DNA from: JAABQT01 sp035459025
Lineage (GTDB): Bacteria > Pseudomonadota > Gammaproteobacteria > Burkholderiales > SG8-39
Assembly: GCA_035459025.1 (NCBI GenBank)
Contig: DATHYT010000034.1
Span: forward strand, 42,766-106,765
Direction of reading: 5' to 3'
Length of the DNA stretch: 64,000 nt
Shown: positions 50,333-58,860 of the stretch, in pieces
How the letters are laid out: each line of letters opens with the position of its first letter
Numbering within the stretch: position 1 is the stretch's first letter
Notes under the pieces: model-generated
The model's database searches: none
Told to the model about the DNA's origin: nothing
Seen by the model: only the letters and a program-made list of their open reading frames with translations
Program-made: the position numbers and the translations under genes

Positions 50333-51592
50333 GGCGGGAAACAGCCTGCGCGTGAGCGCGACAAACCGCTCGTACAGCGCGGCCTGGGAACCCGCGGCCA
50401 TGTTGACCACGGCATAGCGGTAGCTGCCGAGCCACTTCATCTCGCGCGCGAGGCTCGCGCCGCGCTTCAGGTACAGCATCAGGTGGGCTTCGGGAAACTC
50501 GTGTCGCACGCGCGCCAGCTGCTCGGGCGTGGGGTGCGCGGCCAGCGGCTTGCCGTCGAACTTGCGCAGCGCGAAGCTTGCCGCATTGCGGTAGGAGGGG
50601 GTGGGCGGCGCGCCCTCGGGCGATTCGCCCGTCGCGAGCGCGAGCAGCATCTCGTAGGGCCGCAGGCCGTCGACGCACTCGTAAAGGTACGAAAGCTGCG
50701 AGGCCATGCGCGGGTTGAGCTCGAGCACCGCGATGCGGCCGGTCTCCGGATCCCAGCAGAACTCGAGGTTGAAGAAGCCGTGGCGATAGCCCAGGCCCGT
50801 TAGCAGCTTTCCGGCGAGCGCCGTCATGCGCGCCTGGACCTCCGCCGGCAGGCGCGAGGGATACTCGAAGCTGCGAAAGGCGCAGGTGCCCGGGTACATG
50901 TGCTCGTCGATCACCCCGAGCGCGCGCACGCACCCGTCGTGCACGTAACCGTCCATGTTCACCTGCACGCCGGGCAGGATCTCCTCGGCGATCAGGTGGT
51001 GCGCGTCGAGCGCGTAGTCGGTGTACCAGCGCATCAGGTCGTTGAACGGCTTCACCAGGCGCTTGATCACCCACTTCTCGAACGGCCAGAACGACAGGTG
51101 GCGCTGCAGCTCGTCGAAGCGCTCGATGCGCCGCGCCAGCACCGAGTAGGTGGCGCGCACGGGCTTCACGAAGCAGGGCAGCTCGAAGGGCAGGTCGGCG
51201 CGGCTGCGCACCGTGTAGGGGAACGCGGCGTAACGCGCCCCGGCTTCCGGCGCGATGCGCGCGAAGGCCTGGCGCGCGTAGAACTTGTGCTGGGCGGTGA
51301 TCACCACGCGCGGGTCGGTGCCGGGGAGCCCGAGCTTTTCGGCCAGCACCGCGGCGATCAGCGCGCCGAAGTACTCGTTGTTGCTGAACACCCCGTCCAG
51401 GCGCTCGTGGCGAAAGCGCGCGAGCAGCCGGTTGACGAAGCCGAACACGTCGAACGTGGCGAGCTGGGCGTTCTGCGGAAAGCGGAACAGGTCGAAGCCC
51501 GCGAACACGAACTCGTAGCGTTCCCGGTACTCCGGCCGGGCCAGCTCGAGCCGGTCCCACTCCTTCGGGAAGAGAACGAGGATCTTCTTCAT
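50315..51592 (-). CDS. ATP-grasp domain protein, probable carboxylate-amine ligase
   Basis: A 425-residue protein with a recognisable ATP-grasp core: LPCFVKPVRATYSV and the C-terminal RHGFFNLEFCWDPETGRIAV followed by LELNPRMASQLSYLYECVDG (metal-binding Glu and Asn). The N-terminal part (MKKILVLFPKEWDRLEL) is a pre-ATP-grasp Rossmann-like domain. The substrate pair is unknown. It stands alone upstream of DUF2905 on the same strand. Confidence 0.82.
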   Translation of the reverse strand: MKKILVLFPKEWDRLELARPEYRERYEFVFAGFDLFRFPQNAQLATFDVFGFVNRLLARFRHERLDGVFSNNEYFGALIAAVLAEKLGLPGTDPRVVITAQHKFYARQAFARIAPEAGARYAAFPYTVRSRADLPFELPCFVKPVRATYSVLARRIERFDELQRHLSFWPFEKWVIKRLVKPFNDLMRWYTDYALDAHHLIAEEILPGVQVNMDGYVHDGCVRALGVIDEHMYPGTCAFRSFEYPSRLPAEVQARMTALAGKLLTGLGYRHGFFNLEFCWDPETGRIAVLELNPRMASQLSYLYECVDGLRPYEMLLALATGESPEGAPPTPSYRNAASFALRKFDGKPLAAHPTPEQLARVRHEFPEAHLMLYLKRGASLAREMKWLGSYRYAVVNMAAGSQAALYERFVALTRRLFPASDLPA

Positions 51593-51636
51593 CTGTTCGG
51601 TAAAACAGTCGCCGGGCGCCGGCTATTCCTTACGGT

Positions 51637-51831
51637 TCACAGGACCCGGCCGATAACCCACGCCACGAGGCAAAAGAGCACGGTGCTCGCGAACGGCACG
51701 TAGTACGCGCGGCCGCGCAAGCTGAACTTCAGGTCGCCGGGGAGCCGGCCGATGCCCAGGCGCTGCAGCCAGGGCGTGGCGGCCGCGAGCACGGCGAGCG
51801 ACAGCAAGATCGTGACCAGCCACTTGAGCAT
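51637..51831 (-). CDS. DUF2905 small membrane protein
   Basis: A 64-residue protein with two hydrophobic segments (about 3-18 and 48-62) joined by the conserved loop RLPGDLKFSLRGRAYYVPFA, the hallmark of DUF2905. The function of the family is unknown. It shares the minus strand with the ATP-grasp gene 44 bases downstream and is divergent from the GST gene. Confidence 0.9.
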   Translation of the reverse strand: MLKWLVTILLSLAVLAAATPWLQRLGIGRLPGDLKFSLRGRAYYVPFASTVLFCLVAWVIGRVL

Positions 51832-51875
51832 CGGCCCCGACAGGATACACTCGCGCGCTTTGCCCGGAGCCGCGC

Positions 51876-52496
51876 ATGATCGATCTGTACACGTGGAGCA
51901 CGCCGAACGGCCGCAAGGTCTCCATCATGCTGGAGGAATGCGCGCTGCCCTACAAGGTGCACCCGATCAACATCGGCAAGGGCGAGCAGTTCGCGCCCGA
52001 GTTTCTCGCCCTTAACCCCAATAACCGGATCCCGGCGATCGTTGATTCCGACGGCCCGGACGGCAAGCCGCTGCCGCTGTTCGAATCGGGCGCGATCCTC
52101 ATCTACCTGGCGGAGAAGACCGGCAAGTTCATCCCGAAGGACGCGCGCACCCGGCTCATCTGCCTGCAGTGGCTCATGTTCCAGATGGGCGGCGTCGGCC
52201 CGATGTTCGGCCAGGCGCACCACTTCATCCGCAACAAGGAAGTGGTGCCCTACGGCATCAAGCGCTACAGCGAGGAGACGCGGCGCCTGTACGGCGTGCT
52301 GCAGAAGCGCCTTTCGGAAGCCGAGTACCTCGCCGACGAGTACTCGATCGCCGACATCGCCACCTTTCCGTGGGTGGCGCGCTTCGAGTGGCACAAAGTG
52401 GACCTCGCCGACTTCCCGGCGGTGAAGCGCTGGTTCGACAAGATCAACGCCCGGCCTGCGGTGCAGAAGGGCATGGCGGTGCCGACGCCCCCGTAA
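51876..52496 (+). CDS. Glutathione S-transferase (YfcG/Nu-class like)
   Basis: A 206-residue GST. The N-terminal thioredoxin-like domain (MIDLYTWSTPNGRKVSIMLE, NPNNRIPAIVD, LFESGAILIYLAEKTG) has the TPNGRK start and the Asn/Glu glutathione contacts of YfcG-type enzymes, some of which are disulfide-bond reductases. The C-terminal helical domain ends ADFPAVKRWFDKINARPAVQ. It is intact, in contrast to the GST remnant near 48.5 kb. A repeat element begins immediately after its stop codon. Confidence 0.92.
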   Translation: MIDLYTWSTPNGRKVSIMLEECALPYKVHPINIGKGEQFAPEFLALNPNNRIPAIVDSDGPDGKPLPLFESGAILIYLAEKTGKFIPKDARTRLICLQWLMFQMGGVGPMFGQAHHFIRNKEVVPYGIKRYSEETRRLYGVLQKRLSEAEYLADEYSIADIATFPWVARFEWHKVDLADFPAVKRWFDKINARPAVQKGMAVPTPP

Positions 52497-52683
52497 ATGG
52501 GGACAGACCTCATTTAGTTTCTCGCGCAAGCGAAGCGATAGCACCGAAGCCTGCGTTGGGTTCCATATGGTCTCGGCTTTTCCGGCGGGAAGATTCACTC
52601 CGCCGCAAAAGCCGAGATGTATTGAAGGGCAAGAGCGTCGCGATGACGCGTGCGTCGTCGCGTAATTGAGGTCTGTCCCTAAT
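52497..52683. repeat. MITE- or REP-like element with inverted terminal repeats
   Basis: Terminal inverted repeats of the form GGGACAGACCTCAWTTA occur at 52500-52516 and, in reverse complement, 52663-52679. Between them is a strong internal hairpin: TCTCGGCTTTT pairs with AAAAGCCGAGA, with inner CGGCGG/CCGCCG. No ORF is inside. The same terminal sequence forms the 25-bp hairpin at 60576-60633, so this family is dispersed. Such repeats are often associated with REP-associated tyrosine transposases; none is encoded here. The left end abuts the GST stop and the right end supplies the stop of the cytochrome gene. Confidence 0.75.
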
Positions 52684-53323
52684 TCTTTCTCGCGTACTTC
52701 GCCAGGAAGGCGTTGATCTCGTCGATGCGCAGCTGCGGCTCGCCGGGGATCGGCTGCGTGCCTACCACGCGGTTCATCCAGGCCATGTTCTCCTGCATGC
52801 GCGAGACTACCGCCGGCCACTCCTTCGCCGTGTAGCGCCTGGGGTCGGGGAGCACATGGCACTGGTTGCAGGCGAGCCGGAACGGCTCTCCCGCGGCGGT
52901 GTAGGCCTCGGGCACCTTGCGCGGATCGAGCGGCTTCTGCGAGTGCTTTTGCAGGTACGCCACCAGCGCATCGGTTTCCGGCGCTCTCGGCGCCTTCACG
53001 CCGGCCATCATGTCGAACATCAGCTGCCCGTAATTGCCTTTGCCCTCCATCCTCAGCACCATGCGCTCGACGATGGTCGGCCACTTCTCGGCGTGATGCA
53101 TCGCCGGATTGGGCAGGTTGTGGCACTGCACGCAGTACTGCACGGTCAGGCGCGCGCCGCGCGCGCGCGGCTCCGGGAGCTGCGCGCGCTCGAAGGTCGG
53201 CGGCAGGATGCGCTCCAGCAGCGGCCCGTGCGGGCTTTCGGCCCAGCGCTTCTTCGCCTCGGCGATGTCGTCGCCGAGCGCCGCCAGGGGCAGCGCGAGG
53301 GCGAGGACGGCGATCAGTCGCAT
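52679..53323 (-). CDS. Secreted diheme cytochrome c
   Basis: A 214-residue periplasmic protein. A signal peptide (MRLIAVLALALPLAALGDD) precedes two c-type haem sites: CVQCH (Cys64, Cys67, His68) and CNQCH (Cys152, Cys155, His156). Each is followed by a similar segment (EKWPTIVERM and KEWPAVVSRM), so the protein is an internal duplication of a monohaem unit. Its TAG stop lies in the terminal repeat of the adjacent element. Role: electron transfer, partner unknown. Confidence 0.9.
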   Translation of the reverse strand: MRLIAVLALALPLAALGDDIAEAKKRWAESPHGPLLERILPPTFERAQLPEPRARGARLTVQYCVQCHNLPNPAMHHAEKWPTIVERMVLRMEGKGNYGQLMFDMMAGVKAPRAPETDALVAYLQKHSQKPLDPRKVPEAYTAAGEPFRLACNQCHVLPDPRRYTAKEWPAVVSRMQENMAWMNRVVGTQPIPGEPQLRIDEINAFLAKYARKN

Positions 53324-53327
53324 GGAC

Positions 53328-54431
53328 CTAGAGCGTATGCGATCGGTCGCAATTCGCAAAGCCGAGGAGCGGCCGCGGCACCCCGCGGCCCACCGCGAGG
53401 ACCTTGAATAGCTCGCCCATCTCGGCGGGGGAGAGCAGCATCTGCGCCTCGGCGGCGCGCGGCGCATAGCGCGCCACGTCCTCCGGGTCCTCCCGCCCCA
53501 GCACCTCGGTGATGCCGCAATCGACGAGAAAGCCGGCCTGGTTGGCGTAGCCGAGCACCTCGAGCCCGGCCTCGCGCGCGCCGCGCGCGAGCGCCGTGAA
53601 GTCCACGTGCGCGGTGATGTCCTGCAGGCCCGGATGGAAGAACACATCGCCATGCGCGCGGTGACGGTAATGGCACATGAGCGTGCCCATGGCGCGCTGC
53701 GGGTGGTAGTACTCGCGCTCGGGAAAGCCGTAGTCGATGACGAAGAGCGCGCCGCGCTCCAGGCGCGGCGCGACGAGCTTCATCCAGGCGCGCGCCATGA
53801 GCCCGATCTCGCTCTCGTAGGGCACGGGCACGGCGAGCCGGCGCGCCGCCTCGCGCAGCTCGCCCGTGGCCGGGCGCTCGTCCCAGGCGAAGGCGCCGCC
53901 GGCGACGCGCACGCCGCGCTCCATCACGCCCTCGCGCCGCCAGGCGAGCGCGTGCACCGGCATCGCGTCGGCGACCTCGTTGGCGATCATCACGCCGCGG
54001 AAGCGCTCGGGCAGGCGCTCGATCCATTGCGCGCGAGCGCCGAGGCGCGCGCGCTGGCGCGCGGCGAGCTCTGCGCTCGTCTCGAGGATCAGGTAGCGCT
54101 CGGGCGCGAGCTCGGCGATGAGCGCCGCGGCGAGCGCGCCGCTGCCCGCGCCGAACTCCAGGATCGCCTCGCCGGGCGCGAGCACCTCGGCCAACTGGCG
54201 CGCGAGCGTGCGCGCGAAGAGCGTCCCCAGCTCCGGCGCGGTGGCGAAGTCGCCCGCGGCGCCGAGCTTCGAGGCGCCGCCCGCGTAGTAGCCCAGGCCC
54301 GGCGCGTGCAACGCGAGCTCCATGTAGCGCACGAAGCCGAGCCAGCCGCCGCCGGCGGCGATCTCGGCGCGGATACGCTCGGCGAGGCGCGCGCTCGCGG
54401 CGCGCGCCTCGGCGTCGGGCTCGGGCAGCAT
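53328..54431 (-). CDS. MidA/NDUFAF7-like class I SAM-dependent methyltransferase
   Basis: A 367-residue protein of the COG1565 family. RYMELALHAPGLGYYAGGAS, DFATAPELGTLFARTLARQL and ILEFGAGSGALAAAL (SAM motif I) are characteristic, as is the later FVIDYGFPEREYYHPQR. The mitochondrial relative methylates an arginine of a complex I subunit; the bacterial substrate is unknown. TTAAAT (54444-54439, minus strand) lies 7 bases before the ATG, so the mRNA may be leaderless. Divergent from the SDR gene. Confidence 0.92.
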   Translation of the reverse strand: MLPEPDAEARAASARLAERIRAEIAAGGGWLGFVRYMELALHAPGLGYYAGGASKLGAAGDFATAPELGTLFARTLARQLAEVLAPGEAILEFGAGSGALAAALIAELAPERYLILETSAELAARQRARLGARAQWIERLPERFRGVMIANEVADAMPVHALAWRREGVMERGVRVAGGAFAWDERPATGELREAARRLAVPVPYESEIGLMARAWMKLVAPRLERGALFVIDYGFPEREYYHPQRAMGTLMCHYRHRAHGDVFFHPGLQDITAHVDFTALARGAREAGLEVLGYANQAGFLVDCGITEVLGREDPEDVARYAPRAAEAQMLLSPAEMGELFKVLAVGRGVPRPLLGFANCDRSHTL

Positions 54432-54459
54432 GCGGCGAATTTAACCTAGAATCCCCGGG

Positions 54460-55209
54460 GTGACGGACGCTTCCCTCGAGAGCAAGGTGGCGCTGGTGAC
54501 GGGCGCGGCGCGCCGCGTGGGCGCGGCGATCGCGCGCCGGCTGCATGCCGCGGGCGCGAGCATCGTGATCCACTATCGCGGCGCCGAAACCGACGCCGCG
54601 CAGCTGGAAAAGGACCTCAACGTGCTGCGCCGCGGCAGCGCGATCAAGGTGAAGTGCGACCTGCTCGCGCCGGTCGCGCCGCAGGCGCTGGTGAGCGCGG
54701 CGCAGCAGCACTTCGCGCGGCTGGACTTCCTCGTCAACAATGCCTCCGCGTTCTATCCCACGCCGCTCGGCGAGATCGAGGCGAGCCACTGGGAGGAGCT
54801 GATCGGCTCGAACCTGCGCGCGCCGCTGTTTCTCGCGCAGGCGGCGGCGCCGCAGCTTGCGCTTGCCGGCGGCGCCATCGTCAACATCGCCGACATCCAC
54901 GCCGAGCGGCCGCTCAAGGACTACGTCGTCTACAGCGTGGCGAAGGCGGGGCTCGTCGCGCTGACGCGCGCGCTCGCGCTCGAGCTCGGACCCGGGGTGC
55001 GCGTCAACGCAGTGGCGCCCGGCGCCATCGCCTGGCCCGAGGACGGGCAGTTCGCGCCCGACGAACGCAAGCGCATCGTCGCCACGACGCCGCTCGCGCG
55101 CACCGGCGCCGCCGAGGACGTGGCGCAGGCGGTACACTTCCTGTGCGGTGCGCCCTTCGTCACCGGCCAGGTACTGGCGGTGGACGGCGGCCGCTCCATC
55201 TTTCTCTGA
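54460..55209 (+). CDS. Pteridine reductase-like short-chain dehydrogenase
   Basis: A 249-residue SDR. The nucleotide motif TGAARRVGAAIARRLHAAG has the Arg-rich TGxxxRxG form typical of pteridine/dihydrofolate reductases (PTR1, FolM). NNASAFYPTPLG and the YSVAKAGLVALTRALALEL segment carry the Tyr-xxx-Lys pair, and NAVAPGAIAWPEDG ends the core. The GTG start is 7 bases after TAGAAT (54447-54452). It lies 8 bases before ttcA and is cotranscribed. Confidence 0.88.
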   Translation: MTDASLESKVALVTGAARRVGAAIARRLHAAGASIVIHYRGAETDAAQLEKDLNVLRRGSAIKVKCDLLAPVAPQALVSAAQQHFARLDFLVNNASAFYPTPLGEIEASHWEELIGSNLRAPLFLAQAAAPQLALAGGAIVNIADIHAERPLKDYVVYSVAKAGLVALTRALALELGPGVRVNAVAPGAIAWPEDGQFAPDERKRIVATTPLARTGAAEDVAQAVHFLCGAPFVTGQVLAVDGGRSIFL

Positions 55210-55217
55210 GACTCCCG

Positions 55218-56039
55218 ATGCACGTCGTCCGTCTGCAGCGCGACCCGCGCAAAGCTGCCTACGAGGCCGGCAAGCTCGCCAAGCGCCTCAGGCGCCAGGT
55301 GGGCGAGGCGATCGCCGACTTCGGCATGATCGAGGCGGGCGACCGGGTGATGGTGTGCCTCTCGGGCGGCAAGGACAGCTACGCCATGCTCGACGTGCTG
55401 ATGGCGCTGCGCGAAAAGGCGCCCGTGCCCTTCGAGCTCGTCGCCGTCAACCTCGACCAGAAGCAGCCCGGCTTTCCGGCGCACGTGCTGCCCGACTATT
55501 TGGCGGGGCTCGGCGTGCCGTTCCGCATCGTCGAGCAGGACACCTACTCGGTGGTGAAGCGCGTGCTGCCCGAGGGCAAGACCATGTGCTCGCTGTGCTC
55601 GCGGCTGCGCCGCGGCGTGCTGTACCGCGTCGCGGGCGAGCTCGGCGCCACCAAGATCGCGCTCGGGCACCACCGCGACGACATCCTCGCCACGTTCTTC
55701 CTCAACCTGTTTTTCGGCGGCAAGCTGAAAGCGATGCCGCCCAAGCTGCGCTCGGACGACGGCCGCCACGTGCTGATCCGGCCGCTCGCCTACGTGCGCG
55801 AGGACGACCTCGCCGCCTACGCCGAGGAAAAGGGCTTTCCCATCATCCCGTGCAACCTGTGCGGCTCGCAGGAGCACCTGCAGCGGCGCGTGGTGCGCGA
55901 CATGCTGCGGCAGTGGGAAAAGGCGCACCCCGGGCGCGTAGAATCGATCCTGCGGGCGCTCGGCGACGTGCGCCCCTCGCACCTCATGGACCGCAAGCTG
56001 TTCGACTTTAGTCTGGGAGCCGTTGATGAAACCGGTTGA
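55218..56039 (+). CDS. ttcA: tRNA 2-thiocytidine biosynthesis protein TtcA
   Basis: A 273-residue PP-loop ATPase that thiolates C32 of certain tRNAs with the help of a [4Fe-4S] cluster. The PP-loop SGGKDSYAML is at residues 49-58; the two CxxC pairs are Cys124/Cys127 (MCSLCSRLRRG) and Cys212/Cys215 (CNLCGSQEH), and GHHRDDILATFFLNLFFGG is diagnostic. Overlaps the gentisate dioxygenase gene by 14 bases. Confidence 0.96.
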   Translation: MHVVRLQRDPRKAAYEAGKLAKRLRRQVGEAIADFGMIEAGDRVMVCLSGGKDSYAMLDVLMALREKAPVPFELVAVNLDQKQPGFPAHVLPDYLAGLGVPFRIVEQDTYSVVKRVLPEGKTMCSLCSRLRRGVLYRVAGELGATKIALGHHRDDILATFFLNLFFGGKLKAMPPKLRSDDGRHVLIRPLAYVREDDLAAYAEEKGFPIIPCNLCGSQEHLQRRVVRDMLRQWEKAHPGRVESILRALGDVRPSHLMDRKLFDFSLGAVDETG

Positions 56040-57123
56040 AGGCGCGCGCCGCGAGGCCGAAGAGCTCGAGGGCATCGTGCCCACGGTGAACCTCGCCGCC
56101 GAGGAAGGGCGCAAGGACTTCTACGCGCGCGCGAAGAAGCAGCACCTCGCGCCGCTGTGGCGCGTGCTGCACGGCCTGGTGACCGACAAGCCCGCGACGC
56201 GCGCGGTGCCGGCGATCTGGCACTACGCCGATGTCCGCCCGCACCTGATGGAAGCGTGCGAGCTGATCGGGGCGGCGGAAGCCGAGCGCCGCGTAATGGT
56301 GCTGGAGAACCCGGGCCTCGCCGGCCAGTCGCGCATCACGCAGAGCCTGTTTGCCGGGCTGCAGATCATCTTGCCGGGCGAGATCGCGCCGGCGCACCGG
56401 CATACGGCCTCGGCGCTCAGGTTCATCGTCGAAGGCAGCAACGCGTTCACCGCGGTGGCGGGCGAGCGCACGATGATGCAGCCGGGCGACTTCGTCATCA
56501 CGCCGTCGTGGACCTGGCACGACCACGGCCACGAGGGCGAGGGGCCCATGGTGTGGCTCGACGGCCTGGACATGCACATCGTCAACATGCTGGCGGCGAG
56601 CTTCCGCGAGGACCTGGGCGGAAAGGCGCACAAGCTCGAGCGCCCCGAGGGCGCGGCGCCCGCCGAGTTCGGCAACAACCTGCTGCCGGTGGACGCCGTG
56701 CACCGCTCGCAGACCTCGCCGATCTTCAACTACCCGTACCGCAAGTCGCGCGAGTCGCTCGACGCGCTGCAGAGGACGCGCGACCCGGACGCGTGGCACG
56801 CCTACAAGATGAAGTACATCAACCCGGTGAACGGCAGCTGGGCGATGCCGACGATCTCCACCTGGCTGCAGCTCCTGCCGAAGGGCTTCAAGACCGCGCC
56901 GTACCGCTCCACCGACAGCACCGTGTTCGCGGTGGTCGAGGGGCGCGGCCGCAGCACCATCCAGGGCGAGACCTTCGAGTGGGGCCCGCACGACATCTTC
57001 GTCGCGCCGAGCTGGATGGCGCACACGCACCAGGCGTCCGCGGACGCCGTGCTGTTCCTGTACTCCGACCGCGTGATCCAGGAAAAGCTCGACATCTGGC
57101 GCGAGTCGCGGGAGAAGGCTTGA
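56026..57123 (+). CDS. Gentisate 1,2-dioxygenase
   Basis: A 365-residue bicupin iron enzyme that opens the gentisate ring to maleylpyruvate. The first cupin shows IAPAHRHTASALRFIVEG and WHDHGHEGEGPMVWLDGLD with the iron-binding His residues; the second cupin is FAVVEGRGRSTIQG and VAPSWMAHTH. The ATG at 56026 follows GGGAG by 8 bases and is preferred to the TTG one codon earlier. No maleylpyruvate isomerase or fumarylpyruvate hydrolase is adjacent, so the pathway genes are scattered or the enzyme uses a related substrate. Confidence 0.92.
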   Translation: MKPVEGARREAEELEGIVPTVNLAAEEGRKDFYARAKKQHLAPLWRVLHGLVTDKPATRAVPAIWHYADVRPHLMEACELIGAAEAERRVMVLENPGLAGQSRITQSLFAGLQIILPGEIAPAHRHTASALRFIVEGSNAFTAVAGERTMMQPGDFVITPSWTWHDHGHEGEGPMVWLDGLDMHIVNMLAASFREDLGGKAHKLERPEGAAPAEFGNNLLPVDAVHRSQTSPIFNYPYRKSRESLDALQRTRDPDAWHAYKMKYINPVNGSWAMPTISTWLQLLPKGFKTAPYRSTDSTVFAVVEGRGRSTIQGETFEWGPHDIFVAPSWMAHTHQASADAVLFLYSDRVIQEKLDIWRESREKA

Positions 57124-57851
57124 GGCGCCGGCACGTGCTCGGCGCCGGCCTGGTGGCGATCGTGCTCGCGATCGGCGTGGGCGCGGTGACGCGCGCGGGC
57201 GCCGACTGGCGCACCGCGAGCCGCGAGCCCGTGGGCCTCGCGCCCGATCCGGCGCAGGCCGCCGAAGCCGTGGTGCAGGTCTACGCCGCGCGCGCCGTCG
57301 GCATGCGCGGCCTGTTCGGCGTGCACAGCTGGATCGCGGTGAAGCCGCAGAACGCGCCGGCCTACACGGTGTACGAGGTGATCGGCTGGAAGCTGCGCTG
57401 GGACGACACCTCGGTGTCGGTGCGCACGCGCGCGCCGGACGCGCGCTGGTTCGGCAACGAGCCCGAGCTGCTCGCCGACGTGCGCGGCGCGGCGGCCGCG
57501 CCGCTCATTGCGCGCATCGAGGGCGCGGTGCAGACCTATCCCTACGGCAAGGAGTACCGCGCCTGGCCGGGGCCGAATTCCAACACCTTCACCGCCTGGG
57601 TGACGCGCGCCGTGCCCGAGCTGAAGGCCGACCTGCCGTCCACGGCGATCGGCAAGGACTACCTGCGCGGCGGCGTGTTCGCAACGGCGCCGAGCGGCAG
57701 CGGCTACCAGATGTCGCTCGCGGGCCTGTTCGGCATCACCGCGAGCACGGTGGAGGGGCTGGAAGTGAACCTGCTCGGCCTCACCTTCGGCGTCGATCCC
57801 TGGCCGCCGGCGCTCAAGCTCCCGCTCGCCGGGCGCATCGGCGCGCGCTAG
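57120..57851 (+). CDS. DUF3750-family exported protein
   Basis: A 243-residue protein with an N-terminal hydrophobic segment (about residues 6-24) likely acting as anchor or signal. The core begins VQVYAARAVGMRGLFGVHSW and continues IAVKPQNAPAYTVYEV, typical of DUF3750, with YPYGKEYRAWPGPNSNTFTA later. Function unknown. TTG at 57120 overlaps the dioxygenase stop (TTGA); a GTG five codons in is an alternative start. Confidence 0.83.
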   Translation: MRRRHVLGAGLVAIVLAIGVGAVTRAGADWRTASREPVGLAPDPAQAAEAVVQVYAARAVGMRGLFGVHSWIAVKPQNAPAYTVYEVIGWKLRWDDTSVSVRTRAPDARWFGNEPELLADVRGAAAAPLIARIEGAVQTYPYGKEYRAWPGPNSNTFTAWVTRAVPELKADLPSTAIGKDYLRGGVFATAPSGSGYQMSLAGLFGITASTVEGLEVNLLGLTFGVDPWPPALKLPLAGRIGAR

Positions 57852-57858
57852 AGCCCTG

Positions 57859-58491
57859 CTAGCGCCACTGCGGCGCGGTGTCCTCGAGCCAGGTGCCGAG
57901 GCCCTCGAAGATCATCTCGATGGCGAAGGTGCCGATGAGCAGCGCCGAGATGCGCCCGACGATCTCGATGTAGCGGTCGACGACGCGTGCGTTGCGCTCC
58001 TTCACGTAGTCGTGCGTGAACTTGATCGCCGCCACCAGCGCCACCGTGACTGCCAGGGTGGCGAAGATCACCATCACCGCGTCGGGCACGGGCAGGCGCG
58101 CGCCCACCACCACGCTCGCGCTCACCGTGCCGGGGCCGATCATGAACGGCATGGCGATCGAGCCGGCGATGTGCTCGGGGTGGCCGCGCATGGCGCGCAT
58201 GGCATCGGCGCCGCTGAACACGAAGCGCACCCCGATGAGCAGGAAGATCACGCCGCCGAACACCTGGAACGAGGCGAAGCGCACGTGCAGCACGTCGCTG
58301 AAGATGGCGTCGCCGGTCCAGGCGAACACCGCGAACACGAGGGCGCTGATCAGGGCGCCGCGCGCCAGCACGCGCACGAACATGGCGCGCGGCAGATCGG
58401 TGATCAGGTCGATCAGGTACACGCTCATCAGGAACGGGTTGAGCAGCGCGAACAGCAGCAGGCCGGACGCGTAGTGGGTCTCGAGCGGCAT
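57859..58491 (-). CDS. MarC-family integral membrane protein
   Basis: A 210-residue protein with about six transmembrane segments. LLLFALLNPFLMSVYLIDLI, GGVIFLLIGVRFVFSGAD and PFMIGPGTVSASVVVGAR match the MarC/UPF0056 (NAAT) family. Despite the name, a transport role is unproven; relatives have been proposed to carry small neutral amino acids. Start ATG 58491. Convergent with the DUF3750 gene (7-base gap). Confidence 0.9.
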   Translation of the reverse strand: MPLETHYASGLLLFALLNPFLMSVYLIDLITDLPRAMFVRVLARGALISALVFAVFAWTGDAIFSDVLHVRFASFQVFGGVIFLLIGVRFVFSGADAMRAMRGHPEHIAGSIAMPFMIGPGTVSASVVVGARLPVPDAVMVIFATLAVTVALVAAIKFTHDYVKERNARVVDRYIEIVGRISALLIGTFAIEMIFEGLGTWLEDTAPQWR

Positions 58492-58536
58492 GCGGCCGAT
58501 GCTAACCCAGCCGCCGCCGGCCGCCGGCGCCCGGGC

Positions 58537-58558
58537 CGACATTACTTGATATATGTCG
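58537..58558. promoter_or_regulatory. Inverted repeat upstream of the RHH gene (candidate operator)
   Basis: CGACAT (58537-58542) and ATGTCG (58553-58558) flank a 10-base A/T-rich spacer that contains TTGATAT, a possible -10. It lies 17 bases before the ATG of a ribbon-helix-helix-like protein, the usual place for autoregulatory binding by such proteins. Confidence 0.45.
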
Positions 58559-58575
58559 ATGCCAGGAGGCGGGGG

Positions 58576-58860
58576 ATGAAGGCGATGCAGAGCACGATGG
58601 CGTGCCTCACCCCGGAGCAAAAGACGGGCCTCGCGCGGCGCGCGCAGCAGCGCAACACGAAAATGGCGGCCGAGATCCGCTCCGCGGTCGACGCCTACCT
58701 TGCGGGGGTGACGCCGCAGGAGCTCGAGCTGCTCGACGCCGCAACGCGCCACGCGCAGGCCGAGATCGCGGGCATGGTGAAGACCGTGGACCAGATCGTC
58801 GCAAGCCACGCGGCGTTCCTGCGCGACATGCGCCGGCTGCGCAAGGGCGAGGCGCGATGA
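58576..58860 (+). CDS. Small ribbon-helix-helix-like protein
   Basis: A 94-residue protein. The N-terminal half (ACLTPEQKTGLARRAQQRNT, then KMAAEIRSAVDAYLAG) has the beta-helix-helix pattern and alternating residues of CopG/Arc-type DNA-binding domains. The C-terminal half is an amphipathic helix ending MRRLRKGEAR. AGGAGGCGGGGG directly before the ATG is a very strong SD. Its stop overlaps the next gene's ATG (ATGA). It could be an antitoxin-like regulator; no known toxin is recognisable next to it. Confidence 0.72.
   Translation: MKAMQSTMACLTPEQKTGLARRAQQRNTKMAAEIRSAVDAYLAGVTPQELELLDAATRHAQAEIAGMVKTVDQIVASHAAFLRDMRRLRKGEAR

Noticed and set aside
52497..52683. CRISPR or tandem repeat array
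   Set aside because: Only one pair of inverted ends with a unique core is present; there are no regularly spaced direct repeats and no cas gene.
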